NCBI RefSeq assembly: GCF_000276665.1 | Contig: NW_004955475.1 | Coordinates: 4,448,673 to 4,512,672 of the forward strand | Direction: 5' to 3' | DNA length: 64,000 bases | Origin: Chinchilla lanigera | Lineage: Eukaryota; Chordata; Mammalia; Rodentia; Chinchillidae | Shown here: positions 48,083 to 58,060 of the stretch, piece after piece | How the letters are laid out: the number at the start of each line of letters is the position of its first letter | Position numbering within the stretch: the stretch's first letter is position 1 | Notes under the pieces: model-generated | The model's input: the letters and a program-made list of their open reading frames with translations, nothing else | Databases searched by the model: none | Told to the model about the DNA's origin: nothing | Position numbers and translations under genes: made by a program

Positions 48083-48918
48083 TTAATTGCTTCCTCTGCT
48101 TGGTGTTCCCTTTCTATTCTTGTTCTTAAAGTTGTGGTCTTTTTTGTCTCTTTCTTGAATATCTTTTAGAACTCTTTGTAGGGTTGCTTTGACACTCATA
48201 AAGTTCTTCAGTTGATCTTTATTATGGAAATATTTTATTTCTCCACTAATTTTGTAGGATAGTTTTGTAGGGTATATCAATCTGGGTTGGAAGCTGTTTT
48301 CTTTCAGGACCTGAAATATTTCACTCCAAGCTCTTCTTGACTTGATTGTTTGTGTAGAAAAACTTGCTGTGATTCTGATGGGCTTTCCTTTATAGGTGAT
48401 CTGTTATTTTCTCTAACAGCTTTTAATATTCTGTTCTTTTGCAGCTGTTGAATTGTGATTTCTTTGTTTCTTATTTTTAACAGATCCTTCTTTTCACGGT
48501 CATACACAGCAGTGCTGTCTTCAAGGTCTGAAAGGGTATCTTCAGCTTCATTCAAGCAGTTTTGCCAGCTGTGATGGAAGATTTAATATCCTGGATATCT
48601 GTTTAAATATATTTTATGCATTCCAGTTCTTTCCTATACTGTTCATTCAAGGTTTCCATTAATTTACTATGCTCCTCTATTTTTTTCTGTGTCTTCTTTA
48701 GATGTGCTGAGCAATTATTTCATTGTTTTTGTCATTTCTTTTTTTACCTCAGAGATTATTTCTGATCTGAAGTCTTCTATGGCCTGATGGAGTTGTTTCT
48801 TTACTTCAGCTGCTATCATTTCAGAAATTTCAGGTATATGACTTCCAAACTCACCAAACTCAGCTGTGTTGATGTCTCCTGGACTTGTTCTGGGTGGGCT
48901 AGAGGTCTGAGATTGCAT
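48083..48918 (-). pseudogene. L1-A ORF1 remnant lacking the RRM core
   Basis: Begins MQSQTSSPPRTSPGD, followed by a coiled-coil-like Glu/Lys-rich part, a NEAEDTLSDLED segment, then directly RNKEITIQQLQKNRILKA and the C-terminal domain (YPTKLSYKISGEIKYFHNK ... LQRVLKDIQERD). ORF1p normally has an RNA-recognition domain of about 100 residues between the coiled coil and RILKA. Only about 280 codons fit here, against 340-370 usual, and the middle is missing. Stops also interrupt it. Confidence 0.75.
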
Positions 48919-48999
48919 TTTGCTCTTTCATTTTGTCATTTTCAGAGATGCAGAGGTTCCCTGGAGCTCAGCCTCATTCCCAGAATGATGTCAGTAGTG

Positions 49000-49746
49000 G
49001 GGCAAGGACATAAAGGTCCCCAGTGCTGGGTGTGACTCCCTCAATGGTGTGTGTATGGGCAGGATGTGATCCCCAGTGTTCCCACAGCTGCCTGTGGCTC
49101 AGCTTGGCTCCGACTCAGGGGTTCCCAAAGCTGTCCAGGTTTCAGCCCTGTTTTCACTGGGGTGTCGTAGTGGGTGGGTCGTGGTCACTGTGTTTCCATA
49201 CACTGCCACTACCCTGCCCAGCTCCCACATCAGTGAGGGGGGTAAATGCCCAGGTACTGAGTGCCCTGAAGCCGTCTGAGTTTCAGCTGAGCTACCCTGA
49301 GGGTGAAAGGCGGGGGCAGGGAGGAGCACCTAAAGCCCTTGAGGTTATCTGGGGCTCCCCTTGACTCCCGAGCTAGTGGGGCAGAGGTAGGGCCAGCTCA
49401 CTGGAGTTCCTGAAGCTGTCTGAGGTGCAGCTCAGCTCGGATGGGGGACGGGGGAAGAGAGGAGGGGGCAGGGAGTGGATCTCAGGCCCTTAAAGCTGTC
49501 TGGGTTTCCGCCTGGTCCCAAGCTCATGTGTGGGGATGGCAGCAGCTCACCAGAGTTCCCAAAGCTGTCCAAGGTGCAGCTCAACTCCCACGGAGGAAGA
49601 GGGGACGAGGAGAGAGGCAAGGAGTGGACCCCAGGCCCCTAAAGCTGTCCAGGTTTCTACCTGGTAACAAGCTCAAGTGTGGGGGCGGCAGCAGCTCACA
49701 AGACTTCCTGAAGCTGTCCCAGTTGCCACTCAGCTCCAACAGGGCA
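49000..49746 (-). repeat. L1-A 5' UTR with tandem monomers of about 150 bp
   Basis: AAGCTGTC-type blocks followed by GGTGCAGCTCARCTC recur at about 49412, 49562 and 49711 (spacing 150 and 149), with older units near 49126 and 49268. A second landmark (AAAGCTGTCYRGGTTTC) recurs at 49492 and 49641 (149). GC-rich, as in rodent L1 promoters that grow by monomer addition. Confidence 0.85.
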
Positions 49747-49794
49747 CTCTAGCTGCTTTTAATATTTTGTTACTGTCCTGAATTTCCAGAATCT
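49747..49794 (-). mobile_element. L1-B, part 2: ORF1 sliver between two insertions
   Basis: Minus-strand frame reads ILEIQDSNKILKAARE, continuous in frame with part 3 once L1-C is removed, and ends at the L1-A target site. Confidence 0.85.
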
Positions 49795-51091
49795 CTTTTT
49801 TATTTTAAAGAGAGTATGGGCTGGGGATTTAGCTCAGCGGCAAAGCGCCTGCCTGGCAAGCACAAGGTCGTGAGTTCGGTTCCCGGTACCGGAGAAAAAC
49901 CAAAAAAAAAAAAAAAAAAAAGAGAGTAGTAAATGAGAAACGACCAAACAAAAAAATAGAACAGTAGCAGCATACCAGTATCATGAACATAAAGACATCA
50001 AAGCAAGAACATTCAAAGTGATACAGGGTCTCAAGACAAAATAATATGAATCAACAGTGGTTGTTACATTACATATTGCTATTCTCAACTACATTGCTCA
50101 GATTACCAGATGCAAGTATGAAAGATTGCTCAAACCATTAAAGAGAATAAGAAAATAATTCTTCGAAAAAAAATTAGATATAATACAAAGTTTCACTAGA
50201 CAAGATGGTAAGAGTTCACCATTGTAATTCCAGTGCATATTGTTACCTTCATATCAGTTGCTCAGACCACCAGGCACAAGCATGCAAAGTGGATCAGAAC
50301 ATAAAAATTTGTAAGCATTAACTGTGCATTTCAATACACCATCAGACATCAGCAATACAGTCATCGCAGCTATTCATATATTTATTTATATTTTGCCTGT
50401 CTTCTTTCTTTTTCCTTCTTTTCCTCATCCCAGTCGTTCCTTCCTTTGAGCAGTTTCTTTCCCTTTCCTATCATCTATTGTACGTTTTGAGTTTTACCTA
50501 GTCTTTCAGGTTCCTACACCAAGGAGACAATATGATGTTTACACATGTGGGTCCGATTTATTTCACTTATGAGTATGGTCTTTTGTTGCATCCATTTACC
50601 TACAAAAGCCTCAAGTTTATCTTTTTTAATAGCTGAGTAATACTCCATTGTATAAAAATACCACATCTTTTTTATCAGTTCCTCAGTGGATGGACATCTG
50701 GGTTGTTTCCAAGATTTAGATATAACAACTTGTACTGCTATAAACATGGGTGCACATATATTGCTGTGGTATGGTGTCTTTAATTCTTCTGGGAAAATAC
50801 CCAGAAGGGGAATAGCTAGGTTAATGGGACTTTTAATAATAGTTATGTGAGGAATCTCCAAATTTATTTCCACAGTGGTTTCACCAGTTTACACTCCCAC
50901 CAACAGTGGAATAGGGTTCCTTTCTCCCCACAGCCTCTCCAGCATTTGTTATTGGTTGATTTCTTGATGATAGCCATTCTTTCTGGGATGAGATGAAATC
51001 TCAGTGTTGTTTTAATTTGTATTTCTCAACTGACTAATGATGTTGAACATTTTTTCATGTATTTATTCACCATTAGTATCTCTTCATTAGA
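49795..51091 (-). mobile_element. 5'-truncated L1 (L1-C) inserted in L1-B
   Basis: Holds the L1 3' UTR and ORF2 C-terminus (YFYTMEYYSAIKKDKLEAF at about 50605-50665). The short duplication CAGAATCT (49787-49794 and 51092-51099) flanks it. Interrupted by an ID SINE at 49818-49918. Confidence 0.85.
49818..49918 (+). mobile_element. ID SINE inserted in L1-C
   Basis: Near-consensus body (A box GATTTAGCTCAGCGGCAAAG, B box GAGTTCGGTTCCCGG, 3' end GGTACCGGAGAAAAACC, A tail). Duplication AAAGAGAGTA at 49807-49816 and 49919-49928. Confidence 0.97.
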
Positions 51092-51225
51092 CAGAATCTT
51101 GATTATTACATGCCTTAATGTAGATTTATTTTAGTTGTGGCTATTTGCCACTCTATATGCTTCATTTATTTGTATGTCAAGTTCTTTACCCATTTTTGGA
51201 AATTTTTCTGCCATTATTTCTTTCT
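51092..51225 (-). mobile_element. L1-B, part 3: ORF1 RNA-recognition part
   Basis: Minus-strand text reads IMAEKFPKMGKELDIQINEA, then YRVANSHN, a stop, and LRHVIKILEIQ, the normal order of the ORF1 RRM. It is continuous with part 2 across the L1-C insertion. Confidence 0.85.
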
Positions 51226-51350
51226 TTTATTTTAAACAAGATAAAAAAATAAAAACAATGATGCAAAATTTCAAAACAAGATAATAGGTAATAGAAAATG
51301 GTTATCATATTGCATATTTTTATCTTCAAAGTAGTTGCTCAGCCTACATG
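51226..51350 (-). mobile_element. Short L1 3'-end fragment (L1-D)
   Basis: T-rich start followed by L1 3' UTR text (ACAATGATGCAAAATTTCAAAAC, then GTTATCATATTGCATATTTTTATC), as at 43600 and 49930. Confidence 0.7.
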
Positions 51351-51679
51351 ATTGCCTTAGAGAAATCACTCAGAGGTAGGCAAATCCCAATCCTCTTTAT
51401 GAACTGCTTGTCATAGTTATGATTAAATAAAAAAGAGGCACAAATTCAAGCCAATCCAACATGTACTTCAGAAAACACCCCCAGACGTCCACCTCCTGTC
51501 CCAATTTGATCTCATAGGATGCCTTTCTCGAGAGACAGGCATCTTTTGGATATGTGGAGACAAGGCATACATTTTCTTACATAGCAACTGAACCAGAACC
51601 TGTAAATTAGGCCCTTGACTCCTACCCTCTCCTTAGGAACATTCAGTCTACCTATCCTTGTCTCCCTTGTAACCTGTAC

Positions 51680-52114
51680 AGTGCACATATAGTGCTGTAT
51701 AGGGCACAGTGCACCATACAACTGGTCCCCTTAATGGCCTCCTTGGGAATAACCACAGGAACTTGGACAGGGACTGGGGCACTAGGAGTCTCTCTTTCCA
51801 AGTTCACCATGCTGTCCAAATGACCCACTAAGGAACTCAAAGAAACCTCCTACCAACTGGAACACTTATAAGATCAAGTAAACTCCCTAGCTTTAGTTGT
51901 CCTCCAAAACTGCAGAGACCTTGATCTGAGAGTTTCTCAGGGTGGCATATATTCTCTACTCCAAGAACAATGTTGCTTTTACACCAACAAATCTAGTCTC
52001 ATCAGAAGTGGAGTAAATTGCCTTCATGAATGTGATTCCAAACTCCTTGAAGGCTCTCCCAACGATCTGTTTGTCTTCCTCTTCGTTATCTCCTACCCTG
52101 CCTTGCCCCCTTAA
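51680..52114 (+). pseudogene. Class I endogenous retrovirus env fragment (transmembrane subunit)
   Basis: One plus-strand frame shows, in order, a fusion-peptide-like Gly/Thr-rich hydrophobic stretch (51722-51805), then VLQNCRDLDL and a GGIYSLLQEQCCFY block (51899-51982) typical of gammaretrovirus-like TM proteins, and a hydrophobic segment before a terminal stop at 52112. It is broken by in-frame stops at 51821 (TGA) and 51869 (TAA). The first Cys of the usual CX6CC motif is Tyr. The upstream surface subunit is not recognisable. A fossil, not a working gene. Confidence 0.75.
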
Positions 52115-52339
52115 TGCTTATTAGTGTATTCCTGGTTTTTCTTCCTTAGATAATTAATCTATTCCAAAGATTTCTTTTTTCAGGAATGAATAGCAGCCAT
52201 CTCCCAGGCAACTACTTGAGAGCACCTCCATATGGCCTTCCTTCTCCAAGACAATAAAAAAGGCAAAAAAATTCCTCATTGCCCCCTCTTAGCACAATGT
52301 AACCAAGAAAAGAACAACAACCTATTTTCCTCTACCCTT

Positions 52340-52735
52340 TGAAAGGCAGGAATGATAGCATGAAAGAACCCAGGGAGACACCGCCAGTTCAAATGAGCCC
52401 ACCATCCATCTTAGAGAAACAGGTTTCATTTTACTTAGGTCACAGAACGCATATCAGTAGGTCACAGAAGACAAGTCAGCAGGCCATGAGCAGTCCCTTG
52501 AGGATGTGTCAACAGGTTATAGAGTACACAAAGGACACACCAGCAAGCCATGAGCCTGCCATTTCTCTGCCCCACCCCCTAAGAAGCCCACCAACAAATG
52601 CGATTTTAAAAAGCCTCTTAGACTGAAAGAGACGTCTTCATGTCCTGCTTACACAGAAAGATCCTTCTCAAGTTTGGCAATAAAACTTCATGTCACTTTC
52701 CCACTCAACTAGACCTTCACAGCAGAACCAGGGCC
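52340..52735 (+). mobile_element. Candidate 3' LTR following the env fossil
   Basis: Starts TGAAAGGCAGGAATGATAGC after an A/T- and C-rich stretch, holds imperfect repeats of a GGTCACAGAA-type unit (52439-52560), and has an AATAAA at 52680. Its position downstream of env fits a 3' LTR. The ends are inferred. Confidence 0.45.
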
Positions 52736-52759
52736 AATATTCCAAACAGAAATCAAAAC

Positions 52760-52910
52760 AACAGAAAGAATGAATGTCATGAAGAATTCTAAAAACAAAT
52801 GCTAGCAATGTTGTGGGGATAAAAGAATCCCTTCTACATTGTTGGAGGAAGTGTAAACTACAATCACTATATTTACATCTGAATCTGGCATCAGCTGATT
52901 CTTTTAAACT
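52760..52910 (+). mobile_element. L1 ORF2 3' fragment
   Basis: 'aaatgctagcaatgttgtgggga' followed by 'cttctacattgttggagg' is the conserved region near the end of L1 ORF2, here on the plus strand. Confidence 0.6.
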
Positions 52911-52923
52911 GTCATGAAAACAT

Positions 52924-52948
52924 CTTTTTTCTTTTTTTTTTTTTTTAG
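52924..52948. repeat. Poly-T tract
   Basis: T run with a single C. Could be the tail of a minus-strand retroinsertion. Confidence 0.8.
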
Positions 52949-53379
52949 TCCTACCAATACGGCTTAAATGTCCAGCTCCATAATATGCCTTCTATGTGAC
53001 TGCTGGCAACCTAACTCTGTGTAACATTTGACATTATTTCCACAGATTGAAAATGAAAAAACCAAAACTTTGCTTTGGAGTTTTGTTTAAATAAGGCAAG
53101 GTATAATCCACCGAGGACAGAATAAACAGTAACCAGTAGATATCATCATCTGATAATATTATGCTCTGTGATTACTTTGAGTATAAGAAGGTGAGATATG
53201 CACACCTGTGCACATACAATTAATATGGAATTTCAAAAAAATTGAAACTGCAAAACAAACAAACGAAAAATGGCAAACTAAAGCAACCTGATGTTAACTA
53301 TATTTTTTCTTTTGTTCTATTTCCTTGTTCCCACTATTATAGACAGCCTAGTTAGAAAGAATTTAGTAGGCAATCAGAG

Positions 53380-53968
53380 AGGAATATGCCCTTGAGGGAA
53401 TCAGTTTAGAAGATGAGACACACCAAAATTGCGCCTGGAGGCAAATCTGATAAGAGCTAAGCTTCAAGATGGAATGCAATAGCCAGTCCTGCAACCCTCC
53501 CTAGAGATAAACATCAGTTTGAAATTATACTGTAATTAGTCCGGTGATCCCAGACAGGTCCGGTGAGCTCAGACAAGTATCAGATGCATAGGTGCGTGAC
53601 CACAATATCTAGACCCACTTCCCCATTCCTTTTCAGGAATGCCTTTGTTCTTTCTATGATTTGAGCTTATAGATAAGCTAAAGTTAATAATGTTCATTAT
53701 ACACCCTTGCTACATGTCTCTCTTCCTTAGTGGATCATTAGCTAAACAACTATACTTGTAATTCTATAGGTCAATGGTAGTTTGAATTCTAACTACCCAC
53801 ATTATGATTTTGCTTTATAAAATGCGCTTGACAAAGAACCGAGGCAGCTACCCACTCAGGACCCCTCCTGAAAATCCAGGAACTATTCTTATTTCCAAGA
53901 AAACATTCCTAACCTCAGCCTTTGGTTCGTGACTTTATTCCTCGATGTCGTGAGACCACGAACTTGGT
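53380..53968 (+). mobile_element. Candidate solo retroviral LTR
   Basis: Contains a TATA-type motif (TTTATAAAATGC, about 53814), a following stretch like an R region (GAGGCAGCTACCCACTCAGGACCC) and a U5-like end (GGTTCGTGACTTTATTCC ... GACCACGAACTTGGTACA). No target duplication or second copy found, so the limits are uncertain. Confidence 0.4.
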
Positions 53969-53969
53969 A

Positions 53970-55440
53970 CATATGGCAATACCACCATGCAAACTCATTG
54001 TTCCACTGTCGCCTAATGAGAGTTCTCATTTTGTTTGGGAGAATGGAAGCTACTCCATTCAGGAATTGCCAATAGAAGCCAATAAGAACTGTAAGTAACT
54101 TTGCTGTAATTTTGGCTTTGTCCGTATGGAAGGTGACTAAAGATTGGCTGAATTAAAAAGAAGTAGGTGAAATCAGCAATAAGCAGCCAGTTATAAGAAC
54201 CAGGCCATAAAAGGAGTGAAGAGTTAAGAAAAGAATCAAAAGACGAACCCGGGAGGCTCTTTAGGGGTAAGAGCCATATGAGGAAGAAAGGGGAAAAAAC
54301 AAACTACACTAAATTTCAGATACAGAATGGGGCCAGGGGCAGAAAATGCTTATGGGGAAATTCCAAGTATTGCTGCAAGAAAAGCATGCATACGGATGCA
54401 CAAGGCATTTCCTTTCCTGATGGGGAAACTGCAGGGAAACATTGTGCTAATGTGAATGAAAAGGATATATACAGTTGATGGAAATAGTTTGGTAAAAGCA
54501 TGTTATAATTTTAGTCAATTTAAAGTTAGAAAAGTAGGCTCCTACTTGCTAGAGGAACACACTATGATTAACCCAATAGAAGAAATCAGTGTCAACTGGA
54601 CAGGGGCTCACTCTCTCACACTCGGGAAAGGAAATCACACTTCAGGGAAGAGGAATGGGCAAGGGGCAAAGAACAGGAATTGAAACAGTAAAGCAACTTT
54701 CCCCCTCCTCTGCCTGTCGCGGAGGTTCCTGTATGGTCCTGAATAGCAGGAGACACTCAACAAGGGGAAAACTGGGCATTGTACAGTTCCTGCTAAGACC
54801 TGGGGAGCTAGTTAACAAAAGGCTACAACAGGAAGTAGAGGCTGAGCCTATCATGCACAGACATTTGAAAATACAGTCTCTTTTTAAAAGAAAATTCTAG
54901 ATATGATTGGGTATTCTGGAAAATGAAGACTCAGCTTGTCCCCTTCTCATTTACTAGTTTACTATCCAGACAGAAAACATGCAAAAGAAGCCAGACTGAT
55001 CAACATCCTCATTTCTGCAAGACTGAGAAATGGACTAAGAAATGGGAGAATTTAAACTGGATTTAAAGGCTGGATCTGCAGATGCTGAATGGATGACTAA
55101 AGACAGAGTAAGCTTGACATCTCTGCCTTCATCTTATATGTCTCTTTTATTACCTTAAAATTTTGGGTCAAATCCGTGCTCATGTCTACACATAGATATG
55201 TCAATCACGTAAGGAATGCTTGTCTAAACACTTGTTTATGAGCCCCAAATTTACACAAAGATAAGAGTACCAAGGTATTTTCAACATCTGCCGAGTCATT
55301 TTGAGTTAGGATAAAAGCAATGAATGTGAGCATAAAAGAGACAAGAAAAATTGTACTTAGCAGGAAAACAGTCTCAGGACACATAATTACCCAAGGTTAA
55401 TACTGCTTTGATTACCTTCCAGGAAACTCATTCCTCTAAA
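53970..55440. other. Unassigned DNA
   Basis: No recognised gene. Short open frames at 54278-54900 show no family motif. It may belong to the LTR element that starts at 55.47 kb or to another retroviral remnant. Confidence 0.35.
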
Positions 55441-55473
55441 AGAAAAAGAAAGTTGCTAAAACTCTTAGAGATA

Positions 55474-55857
55474 TAATAAGCCTGTAAATTGGTCTTTTGC
55501 TTTACACCTGTAAATTAAATCTGTACTTTTCATCCCAGACTTTCATCCTTAAGGAAGGCATACTATTAAGTAATATATCTATAAGCTTCAAATACATACA
55601 AATAGTTTCCATTCCAACTACTGGGCACCAAATGGGCCACCTGATAGACAGTAAGGATACATCTCCAAGATCAGCCATCTTGAGGACAACCCCAAGTCCA
55701 CATAAAGACTCCTAACACCAGACCATAATGGACCTCTCTCTTAAGGGGCCATACTCTATTTTCTCTCAGTGTGGACTTCTTTAACTCTACCTAGTAGTAT
55801 CTGTCTGTGCCTCTCGTTGATTTCTCCTGCAGATTTTTCCTGTGATGTAAGTTAGCA
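55474..55857 (+). repeat. Direct repeat copy 1 (candidate LTR, about 384 bp)
   Basis: Shares ordered blocks with 57377-57751: AATAAGCCTGTAAATTGG, a CTCTCTTAAGGGGCC block, and the GTTAGCAAACC end. Diverged by substitutions and small indels. Confidence 0.75.
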
Positions 55858-57376
55858 AACCTACAACCTAACCTGTGGGATGGGTGAGTTGAAGTTCCTA
55901 GCTCCTCTTTGGAGGACCTCTTCTGACAATGTCCAGTGACAATTCAATTGGCAGCTTTTACAATGCCCTCTTGTGGATGTACTGGAGCAGGGCTTAGAAG
56001 TCTCCAGTGATTGCCCCGAACCTGAAGTCACCTCAGGTTACAGGGAAAGTGCAGCCTCACAGACCTATCACCCTATGAAGGAATAGATGCTACCCCCACC
56101 CCAAGCAGCAGCAGTCGTCTCATGGGAACCAGATAGCTCCTTCAAAGTACTTTTGCTTGGTGTCTTAGCTACTCTATTATTACTGGAACAAAATACCCAA
56201 TACCCCCAAGTTAAAGGAGAAAAGGTTTATTTTACTTTTAGCTCAGTTTGTAGTGATGTGAGTCCATAGTTGGCTGGCAGGGTAGCATAGCAAAGGTGCA
56301 TGGCCAAAGAGAAGCAGTTCATTGCATGGCAGGCAGGAAGCATGGGGCAGTAACAGCATTCTTTCTTTTTTTCCCTTTTATTTCATCTAAGCTATAACCC
56401 TGTTGGTTGGTGCCACCCACATCCAGGGTAGTCCTTCCCATTGTCCACATCTAAAACTACACAGAACAATCAGTGGATTCATCTAGTTATCACATACCCA
56501 TAATCCCCTATCACACACTCACTATTCAGACATCTTCCAAAAGCCATAACTACGAGCTTCTGAGGCTCTGCGGGTTGCATCTAGATAGAAGCCATAACAC
56601 TAAGCCACCCCCATAACTGGTGCTGAGAAAACATTCAACCAGAACACAGCTTACTCAAGATTACCTACCCTGCTAGCAGTAAAATACCTCCATCTACATA
56701 AACCTTCAACCTTGTTTTTGTTCTCCTTTTCTATGCAACCTCAAAGTTTCAATCATACTCTTGAAAATAGATCTTGAATCTTTTTATCTATCTCTCTTAA
56801 TATGGCCGGGCTGATTAAAATTCTTTTCTTACCTTCTACTACAGCTCTTCTCCTTGATTGGTATTTTGGGACCTTCATCTCTAGCAAACCCTGGAGCCAG
56901 GCCTTTGTCCCTAAAGTCCTGGAAATAAGGCTACACTAAGTACCAACTGTGCTATGTGCCACTAGGAACGCAGTTGTTGAGGAAGCCTTAGAAGATGGAG
57001 AAACTGAGGATATACAGGCTGGACAACTTATAGGGATCCACCAGTGTAGAGGAACCTGTGTCTATTAGCAGGAAGGGCTTCCTGGAAAACCTGTAATTAC
57101 TCAGAACTTTCCCTTTACCTACGCATGTATATCAGAGGGCCCTCTGGTTCTGAGATATTGTGACAAGAGTTTTCTTCTACCTGTGTGTTTTAGTCAGTAG
57201 AAACCTTATGCCACTAAGGCAGGATAGAAGAAATTTTTTAAAAGCGGGCAGAAAAGAGGCAAAAAATAGAATTTTTAAATTGCACTTTACAAAAATACAG
57301 CTTCAGGACACAAAAGTTACGGAAGTATTTGTTCCCCTCCAAGACTCTCAAAAAATTCCTAAAGGTTTTAAAGGTA
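55858..57376 (+). mobile_element. Region between the two direct repeats, with a MaLR LTR inside
   Basis: About 1.5 kb, of which 56161-56599 is a later MaLR LTR, leaving about 1.1 kb of original internal sequence. No gag, pol or env text recognised. If the flanks are LTRs, this is a non-autonomous or internally deleted element. Confidence 0.45.
56161..56599 (-). mobile_element. Solo MaLR LTR
   Basis: Same family as the other four loci, minus orientation (plus strand TGTCTTAGCTACTC ... GCCATAACA). The flanking 5-mers CTTGG and CTAAG are partly alike. Confidence 0.8.
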
Positions 57377-57751
57377 TGATAAGCCTGTGAATTGGACTCT
57401 AAACCGGTCCTTTTCACCTATAAATTGTGTTTCCTCCATCCTCAATGAAGCAGCAGTATTAGTGGACAGGGTATCTCAACTTGAAACACATAAATGGTTT
57501 GCATTCCAACATAGCCTGCCAGATGGTAACTTGACATGCAGTACAAATACACGTCTTAGATCACCCACCTTCAAGACACCCCCAAAACCCAATAAGGACA
57601 CTCAACTCTGACTCATAATGAGCTTTTCTCTCTTAAGGGTCTGCACTCTATTTCTTTTAGCACGTATGTTTGAATTTCTGCCTAATAAAACCCTTCACGT
57701 GCCTCTTGCTGTCTAGTCCTAACAATTATTTTCCTGCTGTGGGAGTCAGCA
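57377..57751 (+). repeat. Direct repeat copy 2 (candidate LTR, about 375 bp)
   Basis: Begins TGATAAGCCTGTGAATTGG, has a CTCTCTTAAGGGTCTGCACTC block and an AATAAA at about 57684, and ends GGGAGTCAGCA: TG...CA ends as in an LTR. Confidence 0.75.
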
Positions 57752-57849
57752 AACCTCCACACATTCTATGTTTATGCTGGGTTAAGTACCTTATCTCTGC
57801 TGTGGGGACATCGTCAGATCCAGTCCGGTGACACTATAATATGTATATG

Positions 57850-58060
57850 TGTGTGTAAAGAAAGAAAAAGAGCAAAAGACACAGATTGGAGGAGTAAAAG
57901 AAGGAAGAGAGAAGAAAGGAAGGGAGGAAAATGAGAAGGGAAGACAGAAAGAAGGGAGAAGGGGAGACGGGAAGTAGGAATAAGAAGGTAGAGAGGAGAA
58001 AAGGGAGAAGAGTATACAGAAGTAGAGAGATGAGTCAGAAAGAAGAAAAAGGAAGAAAAG
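57850..58060. repeat. Purine-rich (GA/GGAA) tract
   Basis: About 200 bases almost wholly A and G on the plus strand (AAGAAAGAAAAAGAG, GGAAGGGAGGAAAATGAG and so on). Low complexity; the open frames on the minus strand here are artefacts. Confidence 0.9.

Larger units (their letters stand above)
43589..49746 (-). mobile_element. Full-length L1 (L1-A), 6158 bp
   Basis: Flanked by the exact 15-bp duplication CTCTAGCTGCTTTTA at 43574-43588 and 49747-49761. Reading on the minus strand: GC-rich 5' UTR with 150-bp monomers (49746 to about 48920), ORF1 (about 48918-48083), ORF2 (48043 to about 44200) and 3' UTR with A-rich tail (poly-T at 43589 on the plus strand). It lies inside the older L1-B. Confidence 0.95.
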
